A stretch of DNA of 15,664 nucleotides from Candidatus Stahliibacteriota bacterium (GCA_030613445.1 JAUWLY010000024.1:1-15664), one strand, 5' to 3'; counted from the stretch's first letter, positions 8,155 through 14,475 are shown. Numbers and translations are program-made. The notes: generated from the sequence alone by a model not told the origin.

Positions 8155-8693
8155 TCGGCAGACTGCAAGGCAAAGTGGTAGAGAAATCACCACCCTTTCT
8201 TATACTCGACGTTTCCGGTATTGGTTTTGCTGTACACACTTCATTACCGACCTTTGAAAAAATACAAGAAACCCAGGAGATTACGCTCTATACCAAATGC
8301 CTGTTCAAAGAACCAGAGGCATTCATCTACGGCTTTCTCAGCCGCAGCGAGCTAAAAATGTTCCTGGATTTGATATCAGTATCCGGTGTGGGACCTAAAT
8401 CAGGACTCAATTTCCTATCAAGATTCTTACCCGAGGAGATATCCCAGGCGATTGAAGACGAGAATCTTGAATTATTGTCATCGGTTCCCAAAATTGGTAA
8501 AAAACTTGCCAGCAAGATACTCCTTGAACTCAAGGGTAAATTGAAATTCGTGGGAGAATCAGGAACCTTCAGCCAAGCAGTGAATGCGCTATGTTCACTG
8601 GGACTCAGCCGCAGTGAAGCAGTGAATCGACTCAAGGGAATACCCAAGGACCTCGGTCTCGAGGAAATAATTAAACAAGCGTTGAGGAAATGA
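8151..8693 (+). CDS. ruvA: Holliday junction DNA-binding subunit RuvA
   Basis: RuvA forms tetramers that hold the four-way junction flat and load the RuvB motor. The 180 residues divide as expected. Residues 1-63 form an OB fold beginning MIGRLQGKVVEK. Two helix-hairpin-helix motifs follow: ISVSGVGPKSGLNFL (about 75-89) and LSSVPKIGKKLASKILLEL (about 109-127). A C-terminal three-helix domain (about 138-180), which contacts RuvB, contains AVNALCSLGLSRSEA. The linker before the last domain is short, which explains the length below E. coli's 203. The ATG overlaps the ruvC stop in ATGA and is preceded by GAAGGAAATGAG as ribosome site. Confidence 0.96.
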   Translation: MIGRLQGKVVEKSPPFLILDVSGIGFAVHTSLPTFEKIQETQEITLYTKCLFKEPEAFIYGFLSRSELKMFLDLISVSGVGPKSGLNFLSRFLPEEISQAIEDENLELLSSVPKIGKKLASKILLELKGKLKFVGESGTFSQAVNALCSLGLSRSEAVNRLKGIPKDLGLEEIIKQALRK

Positions 8694-8694
8694 A

Positions 8695-9705
8695 ATGGAA
8701 AAACCTTTAGACAGTGAGCTACTTAAAGGTGAGGAAATTTATGAGTTAACTTTAAGACCAAAAAATTTGAACGAGTTTGTCGGGCAGAAAACTATTGTAG
8801 AAAACCTGTCCGTGTTTATCGAAGCCGCTAAGAAAAGACACGAACCAATTGAACATATCCTTCTCTTTGGACCGCCCGGTCTCGGCAAAACTACACTTGC
8901 CCATATCATTGCCAAAGAAATGGAAGCAAATATCTACCCTACTGCTGGGCCTATCCTTGAACGACCTTATGATCTTGCCGGCATCCTCAGTAACCTCAAT
9001 ACGACAGATGTTTTGTTCATCGACGAAGTACATCGCATAAACAAATCAGTTGAAGAGTATTTATACCCGGCACTTGAAGATTTCTGTCTCGATGTAATGC
9101 AGGATAAGGGCGTGGGCGCTAAAATGCTGCGTCTTAATCTCAACCACTTCACGCTGATCGGCGCGACAACAAGGTCTGGACTTCTCACCTCGCCCTTACG
9201 TTCCAGATTCGGCATGAGTTTTCGGCTTGATTATTACCCGGCTGACGATCTCTATCACATTATCCAACGTTCGGCAAAGATATTAGAGATTGATATCGAA
9301 GATAATGCGGCAAGTGTAATCGCAAGGAGGGCACGCGGTACGCCAAGGATTGCAAACCGCCTTTTAAAAAGAGTAAGGGACTTTGCTCAGGTAAAAGGTA
9401 AAGGCAAAATAGACCTGGCAATATGTGATTATTCTCTGGAAAAGCTTGAAGTCGACCAACGCGGCCTTGATGAAATGGATAAAAAGATCATCACAACGAT
9501 CATCGAGAAATTCAGTGGCGGTCCGGTTGGCATTAGCAGTCTTGCCGTAGCAGTTGGCGAAGATGCCCAGACGATTGAAGAAGTATTTGAACCATTCCTG
9601 ATAATGGAAGGGTTTATCAAAAGAACCCCGCGTGGTAGGGAGGTTACCGGGCTTGCCTACGAGCATTTTGGCATAAAACCGAAACGAGGACCTTTGTTCA
9701 AATAA
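8695..9705 (+). CDS. ruvB: Holliday junction branch-migration ATPase RuvB
   Basis: The hexameric AAA+ motor that pumps DNA through RuvA-bound junctions. The 336 residues are full length. Domains in order: a leader with LRPKNLNEFVGQ (about 21-32); Walker A GPPGLGKTT (about 59-67); Walker B with FIDEVHR (about 103-109); the sensor/arginine-finger stretch GATTRSGLLTSPLRSRFG (about 155-172); and a C-terminal winged-helix domain with GGPVGISSLA and RTPRGREVT (about 275-319). All catalytic motifs look intact. It begins 1 nt after the ruvA stop, with GAGGAA before the ATG. The stop codon sits inside the 12-bp palindrome that probably ends the operon. Confidence 0.97.
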   Translation: MEKPLDSELLKGEEIYELTLRPKNLNEFVGQKTIVENLSVFIEAAKKRHEPIEHILLFGPPGLGKTTLAHIIAKEMEANIYPTAGPILERPYDLAGILSNLNTTDVLFIDEVHRINKSVEEYLYPALEDFCLDVMQDKGVGAKMLRLNLNHFTLIGATTRSGLLTSPLRSRFGMSFRLDYYPADDLYHIIQRSAKILEIDIEDNAASVIARRARGTPRIANRLLKRVRDFAQVKGKGKIDLAICDYSLEKLEVDQRGLDEMDKKIITTIIEKFSGGPVGISSLAVAVGEDAQTIEEVFEPFLIMEGFIKRTPRGREVTGLAYEHFGIKPKRGPLFK

Positions 9706-9726
9706 TCCGTTAGGGGATTATTTGAA
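9697..9726 (+). terminator. Perfect 12-bp palindrome overlapping the ruvB stop
   Basis: TTCAAATAATCC (9697-9708) and GGATTATTTGAA (9715-9726) are exact inverted repeats around a 6-nt loop. The stem contains the last two sense codons and the TAA of ruvB. No T-run follows, so it is not a textbook intrinsic terminator; it may end transcription weakly or protect the 3' end. Downstream, 9727-9790 is A-rich and repeat-like (CAAAT, AAATTCCAAAT words) without a gene. Confidence 0.55.
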
Positions 9727-9840
9727 ATTCCAAATTACAAAAATCAAATATCAAAGAAATTTCAATAACCGAAATCCAAATTTTTCATTGTCTGTCTCCT
9801 AGTTCTTTGTAGTCAGTCGATTCATCGGATAGAACAACAA

Positions 9841-9922
9841 AACCGCTCGCAGGAGCCATAACCGTTCACGTTAGTGAACCAATACCGCACACAGTGCCAA
9901 GACCGCTCAACTAAGTTGAGCT
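9841..9922 (-). repeat. Second cluster of modular hairpin repeats, inverted relative to 331-411
   Basis: On the minus strand there are four adjacent units, at 9900-9922, 9882-9899, 9859-9881 and 9841-9858. Their stems are GCTCAAC/GTTGAGC, GCAC/GTGC, GTTCAC/GTGAAC and GCTC/GAGC, each closed by CGGT. The 9859-9881 unit matches 370-392 at 22 of 23 positions. Both clusters are preceded by the same AAGAGGGAAA word (321-330; minus strand 9939-9948). The cluster ends about 10 nt before the -35 box of the next gene, so it lies where an upstream regulatory site would be. Confidence 0.7.
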
Positions 9923-9932
9923 ATTAGTTCTC

Positions 9933-9960
9933 TTGACTTTTCCCTCTTGCCACATATAAT
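9933..9960 (+). promoter_or_regulatory. Leaderless promoter for the exported beta-barrel-like protein
   Basis: TTGACT (9933-9938), a 16-nt spacer and a consensus TATAAT (9955-9960) are followed by 6 nt and the ATG at 9967. The predicted transcript starts at the ATG. TTCTC precedes the -35 box, giving the shared decamer TTCTCTTGAC. Part of the spacer is the TTTCCCTCTT word also found beside the first hairpin cluster. Confidence 0.75.
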
Positions 9961-9966
9961 CAACCT

Positions 9967-10836
9967 ATGAAGAGAATAATTCTTGGAGTAATTTTCAGTG
10001 TCTTCGTAATAGTAAGCTCAGCACAGGCTGACCAGACTAGGATGGATGTATTGATGGCTGGTGACTATATTAATGATATAGTGAACATCGGCGTCTATCC
10101 GCACCAATTAGTGATGTACCAGAATAATATCTATGGTGATATAAAATCCGGAATTAACGATTACGGTGTAATAATGGCTCCAGTACCCAAATTTGGTGTA
10201 TTCGGTGTCTGGCAGAGTCCTGTAGAAAACCGTGGATTCAACCTTGGTTACGCAATCAGTCTAAAGAAATTCGAAATCGGGATATGCGGTTCACCAGCGG
10301 AAAACCAAACGACATTTGGGATTGGTATAGGTCGAGTTTTTTTCAACCGCCGCTTTGATATCTCCTTTTTGGTCCATGATGCGGCCAATGAAGAATGGTT
10401 TACGTTCAATGCTCGTTTGGCAAAGAGGAAAGGTGATTATATCATCATGCCCAGGTATTCAGTGGACACTTGGAGCGAACCTTTTGAATATTACCGGCAT
10501 AGAATCGGACTAATGATGCAGCGCCTTATTTTCAATGAAGGCTTTGTTTTCCTCATTGCTGAATACGACTTTAGCCGTGGTGATTTCGAAAATGATTATA
10601 CGCATATCCATGCTGGATTTGATCTGCCGATAAGCAGAAAAGTAGCATTGCTTCTTGGTATTAAAGAGGATTTCGTCGACGGTTTTGAATCACCCGAGTG
10701 GTCTGTAGAACCTGGTATAAGCATAAGGATCAGGGAGTTTACCCTTGATTTCCATTTAAACCAGGAACGCCTCTTTGACAAAGACGTAACCATTTTCAAT
10801 TCATTCGGTCTTGAACTGAACTTCGGAAGATTCTAA
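9967..10836 (+). CDS. Exported, probable outer-membrane beta-barrel protein of unknown function
   Basis: A 289-residue protein with signal peptide MKRIILGVIFSVFVIVSSAQA (cleavage likely after residue 21). The mature part is rich in Gly, Phe, Tyr and Asn and alternates hydrophobic and polar residues, as in beta-strands (for example FGIGIGRVFFNRRFDISFLV). It ends LELNFGRF, with the terminal Phe typical of outer-membrane barrels. The segment after the signal, DYINDIVNIGVYPHQLVMYQNNIYGD, resembles the opening of uncharacterised proteins I associate with WOR-3-like genomes. No enzyme motif is visible. A leaderless promoter lies directly upstream and no ribosome site is present. It follows the ruv operon by position only; promoter and palindrome separate the two. 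It might instead be a periplasmic beta-rich protein. Confidence 0.7.
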   Translation: MKRIILGVIFSVFVIVSSAQADQTRMDVLMAGDYINDIVNIGVYPHQLVMYQNNIYGDIKSGINDYGVIMAPVPKFGVFGVWQSPVENRGFNLGYAISLKKFEIGICGSPAENQTTFGIGIGRVFFNRRFDISFLVHDAANEEWFTFNARLAKRKGDYIIMPRYSVDTWSEPFEYYRHRIGLMMQRLIFNEGFVFLIAEYDFSRGDFENDYTHIHAGFDLPISRKVALLLGIKEDFVDGFESPEWSVEPGISIRIREFTLDFHLNQERLFDKDVTIFNSFGLELNFGRF

Positions 10837-11055
10837 CGGAGCGTTTGCGGTTCTCGGTTTCGAAAAGCGATTCGTTGTCGATGGTCGTTTGTCGATCTTT
10901 GCACAAATATAAATCACGATTCATAACGAGAAACCAAACCCATCTGTTTGGTAATAAAATCTACCTCTGGAATCACCGTATGAGCAAGGTATCGTCCACG
11001 ACACAAGCTCATAGCCAAGCGATACTTCTGTGCGGTGGTAAGGGGGATTAAAGGC

Positions 11056-11096
11056 ATCCGCTAAGAATTCGGTTCTTTGTAGAATTCTTAGTGGAT
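11056..11096 (+). repeat. Long hairpin upstream of tRNA-Ala
   Basis: CCGCTAAGAATTC (11058-11070) pairs with GAATTCTTAGTGG (11082-11094) around an 11-nt loop. The flanking AT...AT extends the stem to 15 bp, with one G-U wobble in RNA. It could be a terminator, a tRNA-precursor structure or a decayed mobile element end. The rest of 10837-11055 has no credible gene: the frames there lack start signals and family likeness. Confidence 0.6.
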
Positions 11097-11097
11097 A

Positions 11098-11120
11098 AAA
11101 GGGGGAAGAATTCCCCCTTT
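11098..11120 (+). repeat. G/C-core hairpin abutting the tRNA 5' end
   Basis: AAAGGGGGAA and TTCCCCCTTT are perfect 10-bp inverted repeats around GAA, ending exactly one base before tRNA position 1 at 11121. The CCCCC arm (11113-11117) can also pair with the first five bases of the tRNA (GGGGG, 11121-11125), giving two competing folds at the expected RNase P site. Confidence 0.65.
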
Positions 11121-11193
11121 GGGGGTGTAGCTCAGGCGGGAGAGCAGTGCGTTTGCAACGCACAGGCCAGCGGTTCGAGTCCGCTCACCTCCA
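11121..11193 (+). tRNA. tRNA-Ala (anticodon UGC)
   Basis: A complete 73-nt cloverleaf. The acceptor GGGGGTG pairs with CACCTCC and includes the G3-U70 wobble, the main identity signal of alanine tRNA, with A73 as discriminator. The D-stem is GCTC/GAGC. The anticodon stem GTGCG/CGCAC holds the loop TTTGCAA with anticodon TGC. The T-arm is AGCGG-TTCGAGT-CCGCT. The 3' CCA is not encoded (TTT follows A73), so a CCA-adding enzyme must finish it. UGC reads GCA and, with a modified U34, most GCN codons. Confidence 0.95.
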
Positions 11194-11212
11194 TTTTCTC
11201 CTTCGGAGAAAA
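11194..11212 (+). terminator. Hairpin directly 3' of tRNA-Ala
   Basis: TTTTCTCC and GGAGAAAA form an 8-bp stem with a TTC loop, starting on the base after the tRNA discriminator. There is no T-run after the stem, so it may be a 3'-processing or weak termination structure rather than a standard intrinsic terminator. Confidence 0.4.
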
Positions 11213-11253
11213 ATCTCAAGTTTCAAGCACCAAGCTCCAAAATGAAATGATTA

Positions 11254-11365
11254 CCGGAGTAGCAGAGCTCGCTCTGCGCCAGTCCCTGCGCGAAACAATT
11301 TTCGCTATTCCAATCACCCATTCACTTCCTGCACTTTCCGGAGCAGCAGAGCTCGCTCTGCGATT
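11254..11365. repeat. 3'-side REP cluster of the RAYT locus
   Basis: Three units: a GGAGTAGC-headed hairpin with stem GCAGAGC/GCTCTGC (11254-11280), an inverted GGAATAGC-headed unit with stem GCGAAA/TTTCGC (about 11289-11314), and a third GGAGCAGC-headed unit (about 11337-11363) after CAATCACCCATTCACTTCC. The cluster ends just before the transposase stop at 11369. Before it, 11213-11253 is a low-complexity CAAG-rich linker. Confidence 0.75.
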
Positions 11366-11368
11366 CAA

Positions 11369-11905
11369 CTAAAAATTGTCTTCCTCCCTCGTGAAATCAA
11401 TAATCGGATATCTTCTAGAACAATCACTAATCCATTCTTCACCTCTTTTTTCTATCCAAGCACCAAAACTTGAGAATGGAAAATTGCATAGATTTTCTAT
11501 CCCCGTCACATAACTATGTTTTATTGGATTATAGTGAATATAGTTAAAATGTTTCCAGTAATCTTCTTCATCACGTATACAATAATCCCAATATTGAAAC
11601 CAAATTTGTCGTCCCGGACTCTTATCAATTTTATTTATCTCTATAGCGCTTTTACCGTGAATAGTAGCAATCACCTTTGGCAAATACTTCCCTAAGGTAC
11701 TCTTGAATAACAAATGATAATGATTGTCTAAGATCACCCATGCATCAAGCAAATATTGATATCGACTCAGTGATTTAAAAATCAGTTCCTTGAGTAATCT
11801 TTTTCTCGAAGCATCATGAACATATGCAATTCTACGAAATGTCCCCGCAGTCACAAAATAATATTGTTCATCTCTACAGATGTGTGGGGGTCGATGTTTC
11901 TGCAT
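11369..11905 (-). CDS. REP-associated tyrosine transposase (Y1_Tnp, RAYT)
   Basis: A single-strand DNA transposase of 178 residues, related to IS200/IS605 TnpA and acting on REP hairpins. The HUH-type metal site is N61-HYH-64 in VILDNHYHLLFK. The nucleophile is probably Y122 in NYIHYNPIKH, followed by SYVTGIENL. GRQIWFQYWDYCIRDEEDYW (99-118) is the usual stretch before the catalytic helix. The start is placed at 11905 because MQKHRPPHI opens the conserved region (YYFVTAGTFRRIAY). A start at 11980 would translate the REP sequence and is rejected. No ribosome site or TTGAC promoter is evident, so expression may be low. The frame is intact with all catalytic residues, so the protein may be active. 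No accessory tnpB is present. Confidence 0.88.
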   Translation of the reverse strand: MQKHRPPHICRDEQYYFVTAGTFRRIAYVHDASRKRLLKELIFKSLSRYQYLLDAWVILDNHYHLLFKSTLGKYLPKVIATIHGKSAIEINKIDKSPGRQIWFQYWDYCIRDEEDYWKHFNYIHYNPIKHSYVTGIENLCNFPFSSFGAWIEKRGEEWISDCSRRYPIIDFTREEDNF

Positions 11906-11935
11906 TGTTTGTTTTATTTTAAATATTAACACTTT

Positions 11936-12037
11936 CCGGAGTAGCAGGGCTTGCTCTGCGCCACTCCCTACGCGAAACAAGTTTCGCTATTCCAATCACC
12001 CATTCACTTCCTGCGCGAAACAAGTTTCGCTATTCCA
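11936..12037. repeat. 5'-side REP cluster of the RAYT locus
   Basis: The 79-bp copy (11936-12014) is followed by one more GCGCGAAAC...GTTTCGC unit (to about 12037). That last unit contains the dipeptidase stop: the minus-strand head GGAATAG supplies the TAG at 12030-12032. Spacing and order match the 3' side, with 5 differences over 79 bp. Confidence 0.75.
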
Positions 12038-12899
12038 TCCTTTTAAAAAGACGTAAAAAATTCTCACTGAAAATCTTATTAACTTCATTTTTTTTATAGC
12101 CCTTTTTCAATAATTCTTTTTTCAGATCTTTCATACCTGCCGGGCTCTTTATCACTGCATCGTTTATGCCGTCGAAATCACTACCGATTGCTACTGAATC
12201 AATACCGAAGTTTTCAGTCAAATAATCTATATGATCAACAATGCTGTGATTGCCAAGGTGGTATCTTGAGAAATTCACACCAACCAAACCGCTCTTTCCA
12301 ATAATCGCCTTGATCGACCTGTCTGCGATATTTCTATGAAATGTCTTATTCAACGCCCGTGCGCATGAATGTGAAGCAATTACCCGATTATCGCACACCT
12401 CGCACACATCGAGTACTGTCTTTGTCGAGGCATGCGAGAGATCGATTATTATGTCGTAATTAGCTATCTCTTTGATAAACTGCTTACCCTTTTTAGTCAG
12501 TCCTTTGTTATCTGCTTCCAGGGCAGAGTGGGCGAGTTTGTTCGAGTTGTTCCATGTCAATGTGAAAACACGTACTCCCGTATCATAAAATGCTTCAAAT
12601 TGCTTGAATGTATTATCAAAGATATGACCGCCCTCAACCCCGAGCAAGAGGTTGAGTTTTTTGGTATTTAAATTCTTATAAGAATGGATAATCTGAATCG
12701 CCGTTTTCTTCTCCGCATAGGCAATGGTCGAGGACAATATCTTAACCGCCTCGACAAACGGGTGTTTTATCTTAGGTTCTATGAAGTGAGCAAAAACTGC
12801 TCCCAGGTAACTCTGTTTGTACAATTTCTCGGGCTCAATGTGATTGAACTTACCTTTGGCAATATTACGCGGCGTATCGCAGTGAAGATCAAAAACCAA
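12030..12899 (-). CDS. Membrane-dipeptidase family (peptidase M19) metallohydrolase
   Basis: A 289-residue zinc dipeptidase of the renal-dipeptidase type. Bacterial members cleave dipeptides, often with a D-residue at the C-terminal position. Metal ligands are visible in order: H6 and D8 in DLHCD, E89 in VEGG, H156 in DLSHAS and H177 in ASHS, with R189-N190 and GSDFDG (239-244) as further family signatures. It has no signal peptide or membrane anchor, so it is probably cytoplasmic. It starts with TTG at 12899; an in-frame stop lies just upstream and GGGGA precedes it. The first 11 nt overlap the end of a small membrane-protein gene. Together with dacB in the same chain, it could recycle D-Ala-containing peptides (inference). 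Its stop lies inside a REP unit, so the natural C-terminus may have been changed by REP insertion. Confidence 0.9.
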   Translation of the reverse strand: MVFDLHCDTPRNIAKGKFNHIEPEKLYKQSYLGAVFAHFIEPKIKHPFVEAVKILSSTIAYAEKKTAIQIIHSYKNLNTKKLNLLLGVEGGHIFDNTFKQFEAFYDTGVRVFTLTWNNSNKLAHSALEADNKGLTKKGKQFIKEIANYDIIIDLSHASTKTVLDVCEVCDNRVIASHSCARALNKTFHRNIADRSIKAIIGKSGLVGVNFSRYHLGNHSIVDHIDYLTENFGIDSVAIGSDFDGINDAVIKSPAGMKDLKKELLKKGYKKNEVNKIFSENFLRLFKRME

Positions 12900-13047
12900 A
12901 ATCTATCCCCAATATGAATCTGCAGAAACAAAAGATTATTACGATCATCAAGATAACCCCCACGCCGACAAAACGAAATGGTTTCCATTGTTTTTTCCGT
13001 TTCATAAAACGGTATTTGCGCGTAAAGAATCGTTTTTTTGTAGGCAT
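12889..13047 (-). CDS. Small 52-residue single-pass membrane protein
   Basis: A short frame starting at ATG 13047 and ending TGA 12889. It begins MPTKKRFFTRKYRFMKRKK: 12 of the first 25 residues are Lys or Arg. A hydrophobic helix follows at about 27-47 (VGVGVILMIVIIFCFCRFILG), then the tail IDFGF. The charge pattern predicts the N-terminus inside the cell. It lies 18 nt after the dacB stop and overlaps the dipeptidase start by 11 nt, so it fills what would otherwise be a 166-nt gap in a tightly packed operon. The ribosome site is weak (AGAGAAG about 7 nt upstream). I recognise no family. It could tether or couple the dipeptidase or DacB to the membrane, but this is conjecture. A second in-frame ATG lies at codon 15. 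Confidence 0.6.
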   Translation of the reverse strand: MPTKKRFFTRKYRFMKRKKQWKPFRFVGVGVILMIVIIFCFCRFILGIDFGF

Positions 13048-13065
13048 CAGGCGCTTCTCTGATTG

Positions 13066-14475
13066 CTATTCATCAAGGGACTTACTCAACTGCTCCTGGA
13101 GGCTCATGATAATACCTTCTTCAATATCCCTGATTTTTTTCCTGGAACAGGTAAAATTATTGAAAATCATTGAAAAGCAATAGTCGGTTTCATCGATTCT
13201 AAGGTAACCAGAAAGACTGGAGACCGCATGCAGGGAACCAGTTTTGGCGTGCATCTCACCTTCAAAATCCTCAAATCTGTTTTCCAGGGTACCCTGGCCG
13301 ACTTGAGGTAGGAATTCATAGAATGTGCTGGCGTATTTAGACAAGTACATGTAGCGTAAAACAAGTGCGATATGGTAAGGTGAAATCAGGTTATGGCGTG
13401 ACAGACCTGAACCATCCCAGAGCGAAACTGCGTTCGTATCAGCACCACATATCTTCAAGAACCTCTTGAGCATCCTTACCCCGTGGTAAAAGGTCCCCTT
13501 GCCATAAAACTGAGCACCAAGTGTTTTAAGCAAAATCTCAGCATAGAGATTCACGCTCTCAGTATTGGTCTCGCTCAGTATATCATTCAGAGACGGCGAA
13601 AGCACAGAGTCGATAAATATTAACGGATGCGGGTTCATTACCACATGGAGTAGTGTATTATTCTCCTTCACTACATCCCCGTATACACTAATACCCTCAG
13701 CATTCAACCTTTCTTTGAAATAACTGCCCACGAAAAGTGCCGGATCCTTCACGGCCACTGGAATGTCTTTTGCATGCCCCTGACCAATACCGCCATCTAC
13801 GTAGATAGTGTTTTCCTCTGGTCTTCGATAGATAATTATGCTATCCTCACCTTTCTTGGTCTTCATCTGATTCACCAATGTCACGTATTGAGTACTGGGT
13901 TCAAGGGTAACCTCGGCATATTCCCCGAGCTCGGTTGCCCTGATTTTAACATTTATGTAGTTCTTGTTCATGGACAATCCGGAGATCTCGGCGGCGTACC
14001 GTGCATCAAGGTAATGCCACGCCCAGCCCGTGGGCAACCGTTCACTCGTGAATGTATTGCCGTGGAGACTCATATCGTTAAAAAAACTCTCATTGACCAC
14101 GATATTGCCGGTCACCTCCTGGATTCCGTGTCCTTTGATTTTTGCCACAAAGCGCTCCAGATCAGCAAGACTGAATGTTGGGTCACCACCGCCAACGATA
14201 ATAATGTCACCGACCAGACGGCTATTTTTTACTGTTCCACGCAAGGCAAGACGCGTTACGTAACGGTACGCTGTACCCAGATAACACATGCTAGCACCGG
14301 TAGTAACCAACTTCATATTAGAAGCCGGTATAAGAAGCTTCTGGCTATTGCGTGCATAAACCAGGCTATCATTACTCAAATTCAAAACATAGACTCCGTA
14401 CTGTGCGGTCTTCAGTTCAGGTCGATTCAAGAAATTGTCTATGGATAAGGAATAGATAATCAAGAATAATATCAT
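13066..14475 (-). CDS. dacB: D-alanyl-D-alanine carboxypeptidase/endopeptidase (PBP4 type, peptidase S13)
   Basis: A penicillin-binding protein that trims or opens peptidoglycan cross-links in the periplasm. At 469 residues it is close to E. coli PBP4 (477). The three active-site motifs are present: S52-x-x-K55 in PASNMKLV, S307-V-N309 in TESVNLYAEILLK, and K411-T-G413 in HAKTGSL. IIIVGGGDPT near 91-100 and WDGSGLSRHN near 353-362 are also S13 landmarks. The N-terminus (MILFLIIYSLS) is a short hydrophobic export signal or anchor without the usual Lys/Arg. The large insertion domain (about 90-270) is typical of S13. The ATG overlaps the yceD stop as ATGA, with GGAG about 9 nt upstream. Gene order after a DUF177 gene is unusual, since rpmF is the common neighbour. 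Confidence 0.94.
   Translation of the reverse strand: MILFLIIYSLSIDNFLNRPELKTAQYGVYVLNLSNDSLVYARNSQKLLIPASNMKLVTTGASMCYLGTAYRYVTRLALRGTVKNSRLVGDIIIVGGGDPTFSLADLERFVAKIKGHGIQEVTGNIVVNESFFNDMSLHGNTFTSERLPTGWAWHYLDARYAAEISGLSMNKNYINVKIRATELGEYAEVTLEPSTQYVTLVNQMKTKKGEDSIIIYRRPEENTIYVDGGIGQGHAKDIPVAVKDPALFVGSYFKERLNAEGISVYGDVVKENNTLLHVVMNPHPLIFIDSVLSPSLNDILSETNTESVNLYAEILLKTLGAQFYGKGTFYHGVRMLKRFLKICGADTNAVSLWDGSGLSRHNLISPYHIALVLRYMYLSKYASTFYEFLPQVGQGTLENRFEDFEGEMHAKTGSLHAVSSLSGYLRIDETDYCFSMIFNNFTCSRKKIRDIEEGIIMSLQEQLSKSLDE

Larger units (their letters stand above)
11254..12037 (-). mobile_element. REP/BIME-flanked RAYT locus (REPtron-like)
   Basis: A Y1-type transposase gene (11369-11905) is bracketed by two 79-bp direct repeats, 11254-11332 and 11936-12014, that differ at 5 positions. 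Each holds an inverted pair of hairpin units sharing a GGARTAGC head and a GCGC end, with stems GCAGAGC/GCTCTGC and GCGAAA/TTTCGC. One extra unit lies inside the 3' flank and another beyond the 5' flank. Established knowledge: RAYT proteins recognise such GTAG-headed REP hairpins and help spread them. The locus lies between tRNA-Ala and the dipeptidase gene. Confidence 0.8.

Noticed and set aside
9841..9922. Possible CRISPR array
   Set aside because: The units are adjacent, differ in stem sequence and have no spacers of constant length; no cas genes are present.
10921..11163. Minus-strand open frame overlapping the tRNA
   Set aside because: It would read antisense through tRNA-Ala and the hairpins; it has no start signal and no recognisable domain.
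11091..11372. Plus-strand open frame through tRNA-Ala and the REP cluster
   Set aside because: The frame consists of tRNA and repeat sequence, so its openness is incidental.
11906..11980. Longer N-terminus for the RAYT transposase
   Set aside because: The extra 25 codons translate the REP hairpins and an A+T-rich linker; family likeness begins just after the ATG at 11905.
13774..14448. 224-codon plus-strand open frame
   Set aside because: It lies wholly antisense to dacB, which has all three S13 active-site motifs; the frame shows no ribosome site or family likeness.
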